DNA of 64,000 nt from JAZKHT01 sp040385245. Its GTDB lineage: Bacteria; Pseudomonadota; Alphaproteobacteria; Rhodobacterales; Rhodobacteraceae. The stretch is taken from positions 62,001-126,000 of the forward strand of contig JAZKHT010000007.1 of assembly GCA_040385245.1 (NCBI GenBank). The letters run 5' to 3'. Under the pieces are notes generated by a model. The model made no database searches. It saw only the letters and a list, made by a program, of their open reading frames with translations, and was not told the DNA's origin. Each line of letters opens with the position of its first letter. The first letter of the stretch is position 1. The translations under genes were made by a program, and so were the position numbers. Shown here one piece after another: positions 28,161-40,200 of the stretch.

Positions 28161-28249
28161 CGCGCCCTCTCATCCCCACTTGGATGGGTTGCGCCGCAGT
28201 CAGACCACAGCGCAGCCCGTCCCGATCACCCCTTACCCTGCCGCGCGCA

Positions 28250-31200
28250 TCAGGCGGCAAAATCCTCGCGTGGCATCCACGCTTCGACGATGATCACCTC
28301 GGCCGAGGATGTCGTCGTATCCGAAGATGTGGTTTGCGCGATCTCTTCCTCGGTCGTCAGCGACGTCGTGGTTGTGAACGTTGCGGTCGTGCCGAGGAAG
28401 GACGTGGTGCCCCAGTCAATCGTTTCCGCTTCGGGTTCGATGGCAGCGGCAGCTTCTTCCTCCAGCAGGATCTGGTCTGCCACGGCCTCTTCGGTCGCCC
28501 CGTCGGCAACGACAATCGGGGGCGCGCCGGTGATCACGGTATCCTTGAACGTGGCCTGCACACCGGTGGCGGCAACGCCATAACCGCCATCAACCACCGA
28601 ATCCGCGAATGTGTGCGACAGTCGCTGGACATCGTTCAGCAGAACCGCGACCGAGTTGCCGTCCAAGCGGACAGTCAGCTTGTAGTCAACGCCGTTCTTC
28701 AGATCAAAGTTGACCGATGCCAGAACCGTCCATTTGCCCTTGATCACCACCCCGATCACGATCTTGTCGCCCGACACGTTCAGGCCCGCATATTTGAAGT
28801 TCGAACCGTCCGTCATGTCGAACAGGGCATAAGCATTGGCCTGATCTTTCTTGCCGAACTTTTCGACCTCCACCTTGGTGGAAAACTCGACAGTGCCCCA
28901 TTCGTCATCCGCGTCACCCAAGGTGCCGAATACCTGCGTGCCCTGCTTGACCTTCAGCAGCCCGGCCACCGTGATGGTGGCGTCATCGCCGTAGGCTTCG
29001 GCAAAGGCCTGTTCGACCAGCGACCATTCCTGCGCCTCTAGCTTGCGCAGGTTATTGGCCAGGGCCGTATCCTCGGGCAGCCAGATTTCGCGCCGCATCA
29101 CATCGCGTGGGCCTTTCAGGTTGCCCGCCTGCGGATCGTCTGGCGGGCCGGACTGATCGGTCCAGTCGAAATCTTCCTGACGGACCATGCCCAATTCATC
29201 AAAGGGCGCGCCACGCCGTTCCGCAAACACCGCCGGATCAAGCGGGTTGGCCAGCTTGTCGTCGATGGCGATCTGTTCGGCAAAGCGCAGGATATCCGGC
29301 AGTGTGCCGTCTGCCCCTGACGCCTCGGCCAGATCCAGAACGAACTGTTCGGTCTGCGGTTGCAGCAGCCGCGCGATCTGGAACGCGCCAAACGGCGAGA
29401 ACGGCACGATGAACGAGTTGTATTCACCCACCCACGAAATCGCCCGATCCGCCCCTGTGTTCAGGATCAGGTAATCGCGGCCGGCCCCATCAAAGGCGAT
29501 GTCGGCATATTCCTGATAGGCGTCGGGCGCACGGTTGGTATCGTTCGCCCCGGTGGACAGATCGTCGTCCATCTGGTGCATGTCATTGCCGCGCCCGCCG
29601 AACATGTGGTCGCGCCCGGTGCCACCAACCAGCCAATCGTTGCCCAGATCGCCAAACAGGTTGTCAGCCCCGTCGGTGTTGATGGACTGGGTAAAGGTGT
29701 CGTCCAAGACACCCTCTTGCGCATCGTTGTTCAGCAAGAAATCCAGCGCCACCTGACCGCCGTTCACCGTTTCCGTAACCACGATCCGCGAACGGGGATC
29801 ATCTTCATCATACAGCGCGAATTCTTCGGGATCGAACGCGCCGAACCGCAGAACGTCGCCGGGGTTGTACAGCCCGATCCCATACCAGAAGGGATCATCC
29901 GCCGCAGGGGGTGATCCTGCCCCGGTGTCCTGCTGCGCGCGCAGGAAATCGTTCACCAGCGTCCCGCCCGCGTAATAGACGGCCAGCGCCTCGGCCCCGC
30001 TGTTGGCATCGTCGCCATAGCCACCGTGGATGAAGTCGTCTTCCCAGCCGCCAAACAGGATATCGTTCGCAGATGTCATCTGCGCGCCCGCGATGCCGTT
30101 GATCGAGAAGGTCACACCATCCAGATCAAACGCGATCATATTGGCGGTCTTCAGAAGATCGCCCGTGCGATAGATCAGTTCGATCTGCAGGTTGCCGGGC
30201 GTGCGGATGATCTCTTGCAGGTTGGCCGTGGACAGGCCGATCAGCGGTTCGGTCAGCCCGTTCCGGCTGGTGGACAACAGGCCGTCATCGCCAAGGATGC
30301 CATCCACGCCACGCCCGCCAAAGATCACATCCGCGCCGGCCTGACCGTACAGATCGTCATTCCCGGCCTCGCCGTAGATCAGATCGTCACCGGTCATGCC
30401 GAACACCACGTCATCGCCGCTTTCGCCGTGGATCAGATCGCCCGCGCCGACGCCAAAATCGTTGAACGTGGTCTTCCAATCCACCGTCCCGGTTTCCGGG
30501 CTGATGGCGGTTCCGTCGATGGTGTGGGCATAGTCGAGCATCTGCGCCACACGGATGACATACCCCCCGGCATAGCCGGTGCCGCTGGCATAGTTGAAGG
30601 TCAGCGCGCCGCCCAATGCAGTTTGCAGACGGTAGACGTTGGCGTTGTCTCCCACGATGAAATCGGCATCCAACGTGTTGGCATTGGCCGCTGTGACCAA
30701 GGTCTGCGTGGTGTCACCCACATCTGCCGACCGGGCCAGCCATTCAGGATCGCCCGCGCCGCCATAGATCAGGTCGGCGCCGTCAGGCCGCAGCCCTGCG
30801 CCAGTCAGGGTGCTGAAGAGCGCCTTGGACGCCAGTTCGGACGAACCGCCGATCAGGTCATCCTGACCCAGATTGCCATAGACACGATCATTGCCGCCGT
30901 TGCCTTCGATGTAATCGTCACCGTCCGACGCCGCCGCGCCGACCAGGAATTGCAACGCCGCCAGATCGCCTGCCTGCACCGGCAATACCGGCTGTGGCGC
31001 AATCAGAACATTGGCCCCGCCGTCCATGATCACAAAGGACGGATCGGCACCGACACCCGGATCGAACGGATCGACCGAGTTCGCAGCGACAAGGGCGATG
31101 TCACCGTCGCCTTGGATCACGTCGTCGCCCAACTGGCCGAAAATCTCGTCATTGTCCGCGCCACCTGCAATCACATCGTCGCCAAACGGACGGGGCGCGC

Positions 31201-34200
31201 TGGGGTTGTTGGCCGCCGCCGACTCGACGCTGGCATCGAAGTCGAGAAGGAACACGTTGCGTGGCAGCAGCGCCGACGGATCGACCACGGCACCACCGAT
31301 ATTGGGGGCAAAGCCCAGATCGACCGAAAAGTTGACAAGACTGGTCGGAACCGTCCCGGTCAGCATCGAATACAGCCCGCCACCCGCATGCAGTTGATAG
31401 CGTTCGTTGACCGATACGCCCTCGCGCACGACGATGGCATTGTCGCCGGTGATCACGTCTTCGCCGTCTCCACCCGACAGGATATCGTTGACATCCTGCA
31501 GGTCGGTCGGGTCCAGATCGGACAGCTCGTCCGGCAGGATCGCCTGCACCTGTGCCGCGTTCAGCCCGTCCAGATCATCCGAACCGCCTGCAGTGTTGTG
31601 CCCGCCGATCAGATCGTCATGGCCGTCGTTGCCGAACAGCACATCGTCACCCTGCTGACCAAGGGCGATGTCGTTGCCGTCTTCGCCAAAGATCACATCG
31701 CCTGCGCCGCCATCCGCAGCCCCCGTGAAAATGGCAAAGTAGTCGTCGCCCACCCAGGGTTCGCTGCGGCCAAGGGCGCCCACGGTCTGCCAAGCCTTGC
31801 CGTGGTCGCCCAGGATCAGATCATCACCTGCCGGTGTATCGGCAGGGAAATCGCCACCGTCATCGCCCCATATCCGGTCAGACCCGGTCCCACCAAAAAT
31901 CAGGTCCGACATTCCGTCGCCAAGGATCAGATCGTCGCCGCCAAAGGTCGGATCGCTGGCACTGATCAGGATCGTTCCCGCCACCAGTGTCACGGGGTCA
32001 GTGCCGATGTCGGCCCGGCCCGATACGCTGTCTTCTGCGATGACGAAATCGACAAAGCCGTTGTCGCCAAGGATGCGGTCATAGCCATTGGCGCTGCCTT
32101 GTTCGGCATTCGAAATCGACAGATCGGTCAGGTTCACATTTGCGCTGCGGTCGCCATAGATGCGGTCGCCGCCCGCCCCGCCGATCAGGATGTCACGGCC
32201 ATTGTTGCCAAAGATCACATCGGATGCACCCGCACCGGGGGCCGTGGTCTGGATCAGATCGACGGTCAGCGCATCAGTGTCGCCGCTGTCGACCCAGTCA
32301 ACCAGTCCGCTGTCCCCGATCACGATGTCATCGCCGGTGGTGTCGGTGGTGTCATAAACCAGCAAATCGATCCGGGCCGCAGCCGCGTCGCCGTGCAGCG
32401 CGTCGCTGTCGGCACCGCCGATCACCACGTCGTCGCCTTCGTTGCCTTCGATCAGGTCGCGCCCACCACTTGCCGTATCCGTGCTTTGCAGCAGCACCGG
32501 CGTGCCGCCTTGCACCGTCAGTTCGCCAAAGTCACCGGCCAGCGCATCCTGATCCGCGCCGGACACGGCGCTGAAGGTGGCCGACAAATCGAAACTGCCC
32601 GCGCTGCGCGGCAGGCTTGCCGTCAGGTCGCCGAAGATGAAATCGCCCTGCGCGCCGCCCAAGGCGATGTCGCGCCCGCCTTCACCAAGGATCGCGTCGA
32701 TCCCGCCATTTGTGCCGCGTGTCCGCACCGTCACGATTGCCGCCAGACCGGACCCGGAGCCGGTGTAAAGCACCTCGCCATTGTCGCCCAGCAGAACGTC
32801 GCCCCCAGCGCGACCGTAGATCAGGTCAGACGCCAGCCCGCCGATGGCCACATCGCTGCCCGTGCCCGCGTCGATATCGTCATCGCCCGTGGCCAGAACG
32901 TCGCCCGCATCCAGCCCCAATTCAACGGCGGCAAAGGCTGCAGGGGCGGCGGGTATGCCCACCACATCAATTCCGGCAAAGGTCGAAATCACCCGTTCCA
33001 CATCCGTGTCGGCATCGCGCAGCACAAGGCCTGCATCGCCCAGAATCACGTCGTCGGCGCTGCCGCCAAAGATGCGGTCGTCATCCTGCCCGCCGATGAT
33101 GATGTCGGCACCACCAGCGCCATAGATTTCGTCCTCGCCGCCCACATTCCCGAAGATCGAGAAAATGTCGTTGGCAAAGGCGCTGCCGTCCCCGCGCACG
33201 ACAAGACCGTGGTCGCCAAGAATGATGTCATCCTCGGCCGTGTCCGACGCCGTCCCGCCCGAGATCAGATCGCCGCCATCGCCGCCGATCAGAATATCGT
33301 TGCCGGTTTCACCGAACAGTCGGTCCGCCGCGCCCTTCGTCGGATCAAGGCTGATGACCCAGGCCACCTTGTCAAACAGCGTAGATCCCGTGGCCTTCAA
33401 CAACAGTTGCGCATAATCGCCCACCACAAGATCATCCCCGGGTGACCCATAGGCCGTATCGCTATCGCCGCCCGCGACGATCAGATCGGACCCGCCATAG
33501 CCAAGAATCAGGTCTGCGCCATCGGTGCCTGCTGCGTTCCACGTTCCCGTCAGCGACAGGCCCGCACGCAGGATTTCGTCACCGAACAGAATATCCTCGC
33601 CCGTGCCGCCAGCCGCGTCGCCCAGGATCGTGTCACCGTAGCGGCCACCCGCGATCTGGTCATCGTCGCCTTCGCCATACAGAACGTCGGCCCCTCCTGT
33701 GCCTGCGGTGTTGGACGCATAGTTCGACGCATCGGTGATCGTGCCGTCATCGCCAAGGATCACATCATTGCCGACACCGCCGTAAACCGTGTCGCCCGCA
33801 TCAGCGTCGAACAGGCCATATTCGGCAAGGTTCGACACGCCGCCCATGATGCGGTCTGCCCCCTCTTGCCCGAAGATCAGATCAGCTCCGTCACCACCTT
33901 CGATGTAATCGTCCGCGCTGGATTGTTCGGACGGCAGAACGGCAGGCAAGCCATCCGCCGGGAACAGATCGGCCCAGATCGTATCGCGGTCGTCATTGCC
34001 AAAGATCAGGTCAGCCCCGGCCCCGCCGATCAGCAGATCGTCGCCGTCGCCGCCGCCGATGCGGTCATTGCCATATTGGCCACGGATCACGTCATCGCCA
34101 CCGTCGCCGTAAATCTCATCCCCCAGAGTGGTGTGGGAAAGTGCACCCAGCACGAAACCATCAGCTTCGCCAAAGACGATGTCGTTGCCGCCATCACCCC

Positions 34201-37200
34201 GGATGAAGTCGGCGCCTTCGCCGCCGATGATCAGATCGGTCTCACCCGTCAGACTGTTGGGGGATGTGGTCTTTACCGTGTTGGCCGACGATCCTTCGGC
34301 CATGTCGATGTCGCCCCGGATGATGTCGTCACCTGCACCGCCTTCGATCTTGTCGGCACCGCGCCCGCCGAACAGATAATCGTTGCCAAGGTGGCCCACG
34401 ATGAAGTCTTCGCCGTCATTTCCATAGATCCAGTCCGCCGCATCCAGCGATGCGGGGGTGTCATCCTCGCCATCGCCTTTCAGGGTATCGATGGCACCGC
34501 CACCATAGATCACGTCGCCGCCGTCGCCGCCGTAGACATCATCCTCGCCATCCGCAGACGAGGTCACGTTGTTGATGCCGGTCAGACCAGTGGTCACATC
34601 CGCCGTGGCGGCCCCGTCACCGGACAGGCGGTCAGCCCCGCCAAAGCCGCGCACGATGTCCGCACCAGCGCCGCCCAGCAGGATATCACCCGCCATGCCG
34701 CCCAACAGTTCGTCATCGCCCGCACCCCCGACCACATGCAGCGCCACCCGCAGCGATGTGGCATCGCCGATGATCTCGTCATCTTCGGCGCCGGCGTCGC
34801 CGTAGATCGTGGTCAGGTTGTTGAACACTTCCCATTCGCCAAAGCCGATCAACAAGGCAAAACTGTCGGCCCCGGTGCTGCCAAGGGCGTTGTTCAGGTC
34901 GCGCACAGCGCGGATTTCGTCAGAATCGATGTCGCCATCAAGGTTCAGATCAAGATCCTTGTTCAGATACCCCGCCGCCATTGCGGCCGCTGCCTCGGTG
35001 TGGGTCAGCTTGCCGTCGTCGAAATAGCCAGCGCCGATTGCGCCCGCCAAACCACCCGTTTCCCAAAGCGATACTTCGTCGGCGGGCAGCGCCTCGACAC
35101 GGTCACCGTAAATTTCAACCTTTTCCGCGCTGTCTTCGGCACCGGGCTGGCGTTCGCCTGCCCATGCCCCGATGTTCAATCTCGCCGTGGTGTCGCTGGG
35201 CGAATCCACGGTTGCAATTTCCGGCGGCGGCAAGGGCGGGCAAGAAATGGTAAAGTCGAGCAGCGTCACACGCAGCAGTTCGAATGTGTCTTCAAACAGG
35301 GTGACAAAGCCGAACGGCGTGTCAAAGCCAAGCTTTACGAAAGCTTCGAGATAGGCCTCCAACGCTCCTTCGAAATCGAAGATGCACAGGATGCCTTCGG
35401 CCAGCTTCTTGCCGATCTCGTCCAGATAGAACTTGCCGTCGCCGTCGTCGTCGGCCCAGTTCGCGCCAATCTCGGCCTTGACGCCCCCTGTCACGCCCGC
35501 TTCGGCCACCACGATGCTGAGCGATGCCGTCGCCTCGAAGAACACGGACAGACCCAGTTCCAGAATATCCTCATTCCCGAACTTCATCGTCGACGGATCA
35601 AAGTTGTGATCGCCAAAGTAGAAGCCGTCCTGGAAGGCGCCGGTTTCGATACCCCGGCTGTCGTATCCAACGGAAAGATCAAGGAAGATCTCAAAGCCCC
35701 CGCCAATGGTCACAAACAGCGGCACCGGCGGCAGGATCGGGCCAAACTTGTAGGACACGCCGAATTCGGCGGACAGACGCGGGATGTCCCAGACCACAAA
35801 ATCTATGCGTTGCCCGAACAGGACGCCGAACAGTTGCGCCGGATCTTGCAGGAACGGGAAGAATAGCCCGATGTCGTTCAGGCTGTCCAGAATCCCGGAC
35901 AGACCACCGCCTTGGTCACCTCCATTGGTGTCATTGTTGATGGCCTGGTCCACCTGTTCCTTGGTCGCGCCGATGCCATCGGTTGCGCCAAGGTCCAGCC
36001 CGGTCAGCGCGGTGCGGGCGGATTGACCGCTCAGGTCCAGCCCGGCGGTGGAACCCACCGCACCGTCAGGGGCCGAACCATAGGGGTCTGTGATGATGAA
36101 ATCGCCAAAGTCGATCAGCGTACCCGCAGTCAGCTGGTCGATGAAATCGGACACAGCCTGAATGGTTTCGACGATCTGAAGGAAAATCTCGATCGATTCC
36201 ACACCGGAACCAAGGAACCGGATCGCATCCAGCACCGTCAGCGGCCCCTGACCGAACAATTCGGACAGTTGCGACAGTATCGGCACTTCAAGGTTCAGGA
36301 AATCAAGGAACGGGTCCAGCGGCGCAGTAAAGTCGTCGATGAAATCCAGCAATGGTTTCAGCGCGTTCTGCGCCCATTCGCCCATGTTCAGGCTCAGATC
36401 GTAGAACTGGACGCCGGGCACCTGCAATTCGCTGTCGCCCGCGCTCCACATCCAGTCGATGTTCAGTTTGGTCTGGATGTTCGGCAAATCTTCAATGCTA
36501 AGACCGCCGCCGATGTCGGCACCGCCCACCAGCAACAGGTCGATGTTGACGGCGATGGCGAAATCCACGTCCAGCGCGTAATCGTCCAGATCAGAGACAC
36601 CGATCTTGTAGTTTCCCGCCCCGGTTTCGCCGCCCGCCAGATCGGCAACCGCGACCGCAACACCGCCACCATTCAGCAGGCCCAACGCCAGATTGGTGGA
36701 AAAGCCGACACCTTTGCCCAAGCCCACCGCTGCCTCTGGCGTGTTCGGCTCGGCCATGTTGTCGTCCCATGGGGTTGCGTTCACCCCCAGGAAGAACAGC
36801 CGCAGGTTCAATTCGCTATTCGGGGTCAGCCCCGCGCTGAATTCACCCGTCAGGATGGGATCAAGGGTCAGTTCATCGTCATCGACGTTCGGCAGCACAA
36901 GAAACGCACCGCGATCCGCACTTAGGCCGAACCCCATCGCGACGTTCAGCAGGAAATTGACGGTGACGCCGCCCGTTCCTTCAACCTCGACCACAAAGGC
37001 ATCAAGGCCGAAATCGAAGGGCACGGTATCTTCGACCGTGAACCCAAAGAACAGCGGTTCGAGTATAAGTTCCCGGTCGGCCACGCTAAAGCTAAGCAGG
37101 ATGTCGTTGTAATCAAAGACATTCGTATCGCCTGCGTTGCCTTTCATCTGATCTTCATCGAGTACGGAATTCAGCGCGTCAAAGACGATCTGCTTTGCCT

Positions 37201-40200
37201 GATCAACCAGATCAGCGGCCCCTTCTTCCAGCGCCTCAAGTTGGGCTTTCATTGTATTGTAGGCGGTCTGGAACGATGTCAGCACATCGTTCAAACCTGC
37301 GACCGGCCCGCCGATCAAGGGGGCGCTGGCAAGGCTGTCCGTCGCGTCGACAAGGAAATCGAGCAGAAGTTCGAACGCCTCCAGCAGGTTCGAAAAGTCG
37401 ATCAGACCTTCGGCAATGGCCAGCAATTCTTCGCTGGTCAGCGGGTTGATCGCGGCATTGAACACGAATTCGCCCGTGGCCACGCCGATCTGCGCATCAA
37501 AGCCGAAATCGACCTGCGCCTCTTTGCCATCGGTGCCGGTGTTCACGTCGTTGTCGCCATCATACATGATGGAAGAGCCGTTTTTGTAATACCCAAGGCT
37601 GTCTGCAACCAGACGCGCCTCGCCCGCAAAGCTGAAGCCCAGATCGGCAATCTCGATCCAGCCGTCTGTTGCCGTGCCGGTCACACCGATGTCGATGAAG
37701 GCAGCCCCGTCACCGGCGAAGTTGGTCAGTTGCAGGACCGGGTCGGTCGGGTTTTCAAACCGGATGCCCACGCCACCCGCATTGATCACCAGTACACCGT
37801 CAACGGTCAGCGCCGCCTCTAGCCGGAAACCGGTGTCTTCGGACACCAACAGGTTGAAATCGCTGGTCAGGGGGTCATCGCTCAGCGCGCCGATTTCCAG
37901 TGCAAGGCCAAGGTTGAACACACCGCCCAGACTGAAATCCAGACTGCTGTCTTCGATCCCCGCGTTGAACAGGCTTGTGCCAAAGGAAAAGTCGAAATCG
38001 ACCCCTTCGTAGTTCACGTCAAAGACCGAAGGCGCGATTTGCAGGTTCGCCTCGATCCGCCCCGCGTTGTAGTCAAATTGCAGCACACCGCCGCCGAACA
38101 GCCCCAGGACGGTCGCGCGGAATTCGTCAATCGCACGGTCGGCCAGTTGCTGCGCCTTTGCCAGCACTTCGTTCGCAGCGGCCGTGGCCGAACCCACCAG
38201 CGTCGCACCAAAGGTTGCCGCGTTGGCGGTGACATAGGCGTTGAAATCGGCCAGCATTCCGCCTGCAAACGTCGCCAGCCGGGCGGCGATGCCATCCAGC
38301 ATCCGCGTGATCGTTGGCAGCGACGAAATCAGGTCGAAAATGTCTTCGCCGTTTTCCGCGATGTCGGTCAGCTTGGCCACGATCTGCGCCAGACTGTCGG
38401 CCTCGTTTTCATCGGTCAGGAAGGATTCGACGTCATCCAACGCATCGAGCAGCGCCTGCACCTCGGCAGGCCCAGAGCCGGGCAGATCGGCAATCGTATC
38501 ACCTGCTGCGTCGATCAGCGCGGCAATCTGGGCTTGCAGTGCATCAACCTGCGTCTGAAGCGCGTCACCCATGTCGTCCAGCAGATCGCCCGCCAGACCC
38601 ACAAGCTGCTTGATGGTCAGATCGGCCAGCTCTGAGATGTCCGCATAGGCATCGCTGGCATCGACAATCGCCTGTTTCAACGTATCGTTCAGCTTGTCTT
38701 CGACGTCCGCCAGCGTGTCATCCAGACGTGGCAGTTCAAACCCAAGCGCCTGCTGCACCAGTTTCAGGATGGTGTTGGTTGATGGGATCACATTCTCTAT
38801 GTCGCGCAGGTGCGCACCGAATGTGTCTTCCAACTCGTCAAGGAACGCCGTGTCCGCGCTGAATTCGTCGCGCAACGCCTGCACGGCGCCGCGCACGGCG
38901 GCAAAGGCGGCAATCAGCTTGGTCGGCGCATCCGAAAAGAAAAAGTCGAACGCCCCACCAAAGGCGATGACCTGAGCGCGCAATTCCTCCAAGGCATGGA
39001 TCAGGATATGGCCCGCGTCAGAGCTGACAAGCTTTGCCTGCGCCGCGTCTGACAGGGGGGTGAAGTTGGCGAATTCGGTCAGTTCACCCGCATCAAGCAC
39101 ACCCGCCGCCGTGATATCGGCAATCAGGTCGTCCACCTCTTGCGGGTTGAGGAAGGCCAGCGCCTTGTCCACCTCGAACACCAGCATGGTGTTGATACGG
39201 TCGGTGACGGGGCCGACCACGGCATCCACGGAATCCTGCACCAGCTTGACGAAATCACCGATCGACCCGTCCAGCAACGGCAGATCGGCGTTCAACAGGT
39301 CCAGCTTGTCGAACACGACAGATGCGATCTGCTTGACCAGCGACAACAGATCGGACGCACCAAGTTCCGTCAGGATGGTCAACAAATCCTCAAGCCCGGT
39401 CGTGTTGACCGTGGGCAGGATCGATCCGACTTCGAAATTGATGATCAGGGTAAAACCCGCCTCATCCAGCCCAAAGGCACCGCCATCTTCAAAGCTGACG
39501 GGCAGTTCAAGCTGGCCGGTGATGCCGCCGTCAAAGGCCACGGCATCCAGCGCGGCAAATCCGGTTTCGACCAGCGACGCACCGCGCAACACGCCGTCGC
39601 CGTCAATGTCGGTATTGGACAGTTTGAAGCCAAGGATATCCGCGCCCGGATCGGCCCCGGTCACGGCAACCGCAAAGGTGCCGACGCCTGCTGTCGAATC
39701 CACCAGCACAACACCGGTGCCCGTTGCGTTCAGGAAGGCATCCACGCCCGCCACAGCGTTCAGCGCCGTCACGGCATCGGCAATCGTGCCGTTGCCAAGG
39801 ATAACCGACGGGGTGGTCCCGTCTGCCAGCGTAAAGTTGAAAGTGACCCCGGTGCCGTCGAACGCCTGGGTTGACTGGTCATCCACCGCCTGCGCGCCAA
39901 GTTCGCTCAGGTACAGCCGGTCAAGGGCGTCGGTGTTCTGGACATCCTGCAATTGCAGGTCCAGCGCAAAGCCGATGGGCGTCGTGGTGCCGCCATTGTC
40001 GATCTTCACAGCCAGAAAACCGATGGCCCCATACAGGTTCACATTGTCGATATCGATACCGATGGACGCGCTGGCCTTGGACGTCGCGTCGATGAAGAAC
40101 CGGTCGATGATCAGCCCGCCGCCAATGGTATCGCTGCCGGGTGCGGCAGTCGTGCCAAAGCCAAAGCCAAGATCATAGATCGCCGAGGAAAAGGCCCCGC

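Noticed and set aside
30026..33445. 1,139-codon open frame on the plus strand opposite the RTX block
   Set aside because: It mirrors the Asp/Gly-rich repeats of the minus-strand gene; the translation is rich in His, Gln and Arg with no domain, and GC-rich repeats suppress stop codons on the other strand.
29560..34830. Possible CRISPR or tandem non-coding repeat
   Set aside because: The repeats are imperfect, in phase with codons and encode RTX nonapeptides; there are no uniform spacers and no cas genes.
33866..35866. 666-codon open frame on the plus strand
   Set aside because: Antisense shadow of the giant gene; no ribosome-binding site, no recognisable domain, and the minus-strand frame continues through with RTX and EF-hand patterns.
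39060..40178. 372-codon Ser/Thr-rich open frame on the plus strand
   Set aside because: Antisense of the N-terminal part of the giant protein; composition is that expected from the complement of Ala/Asp/Gly codons.
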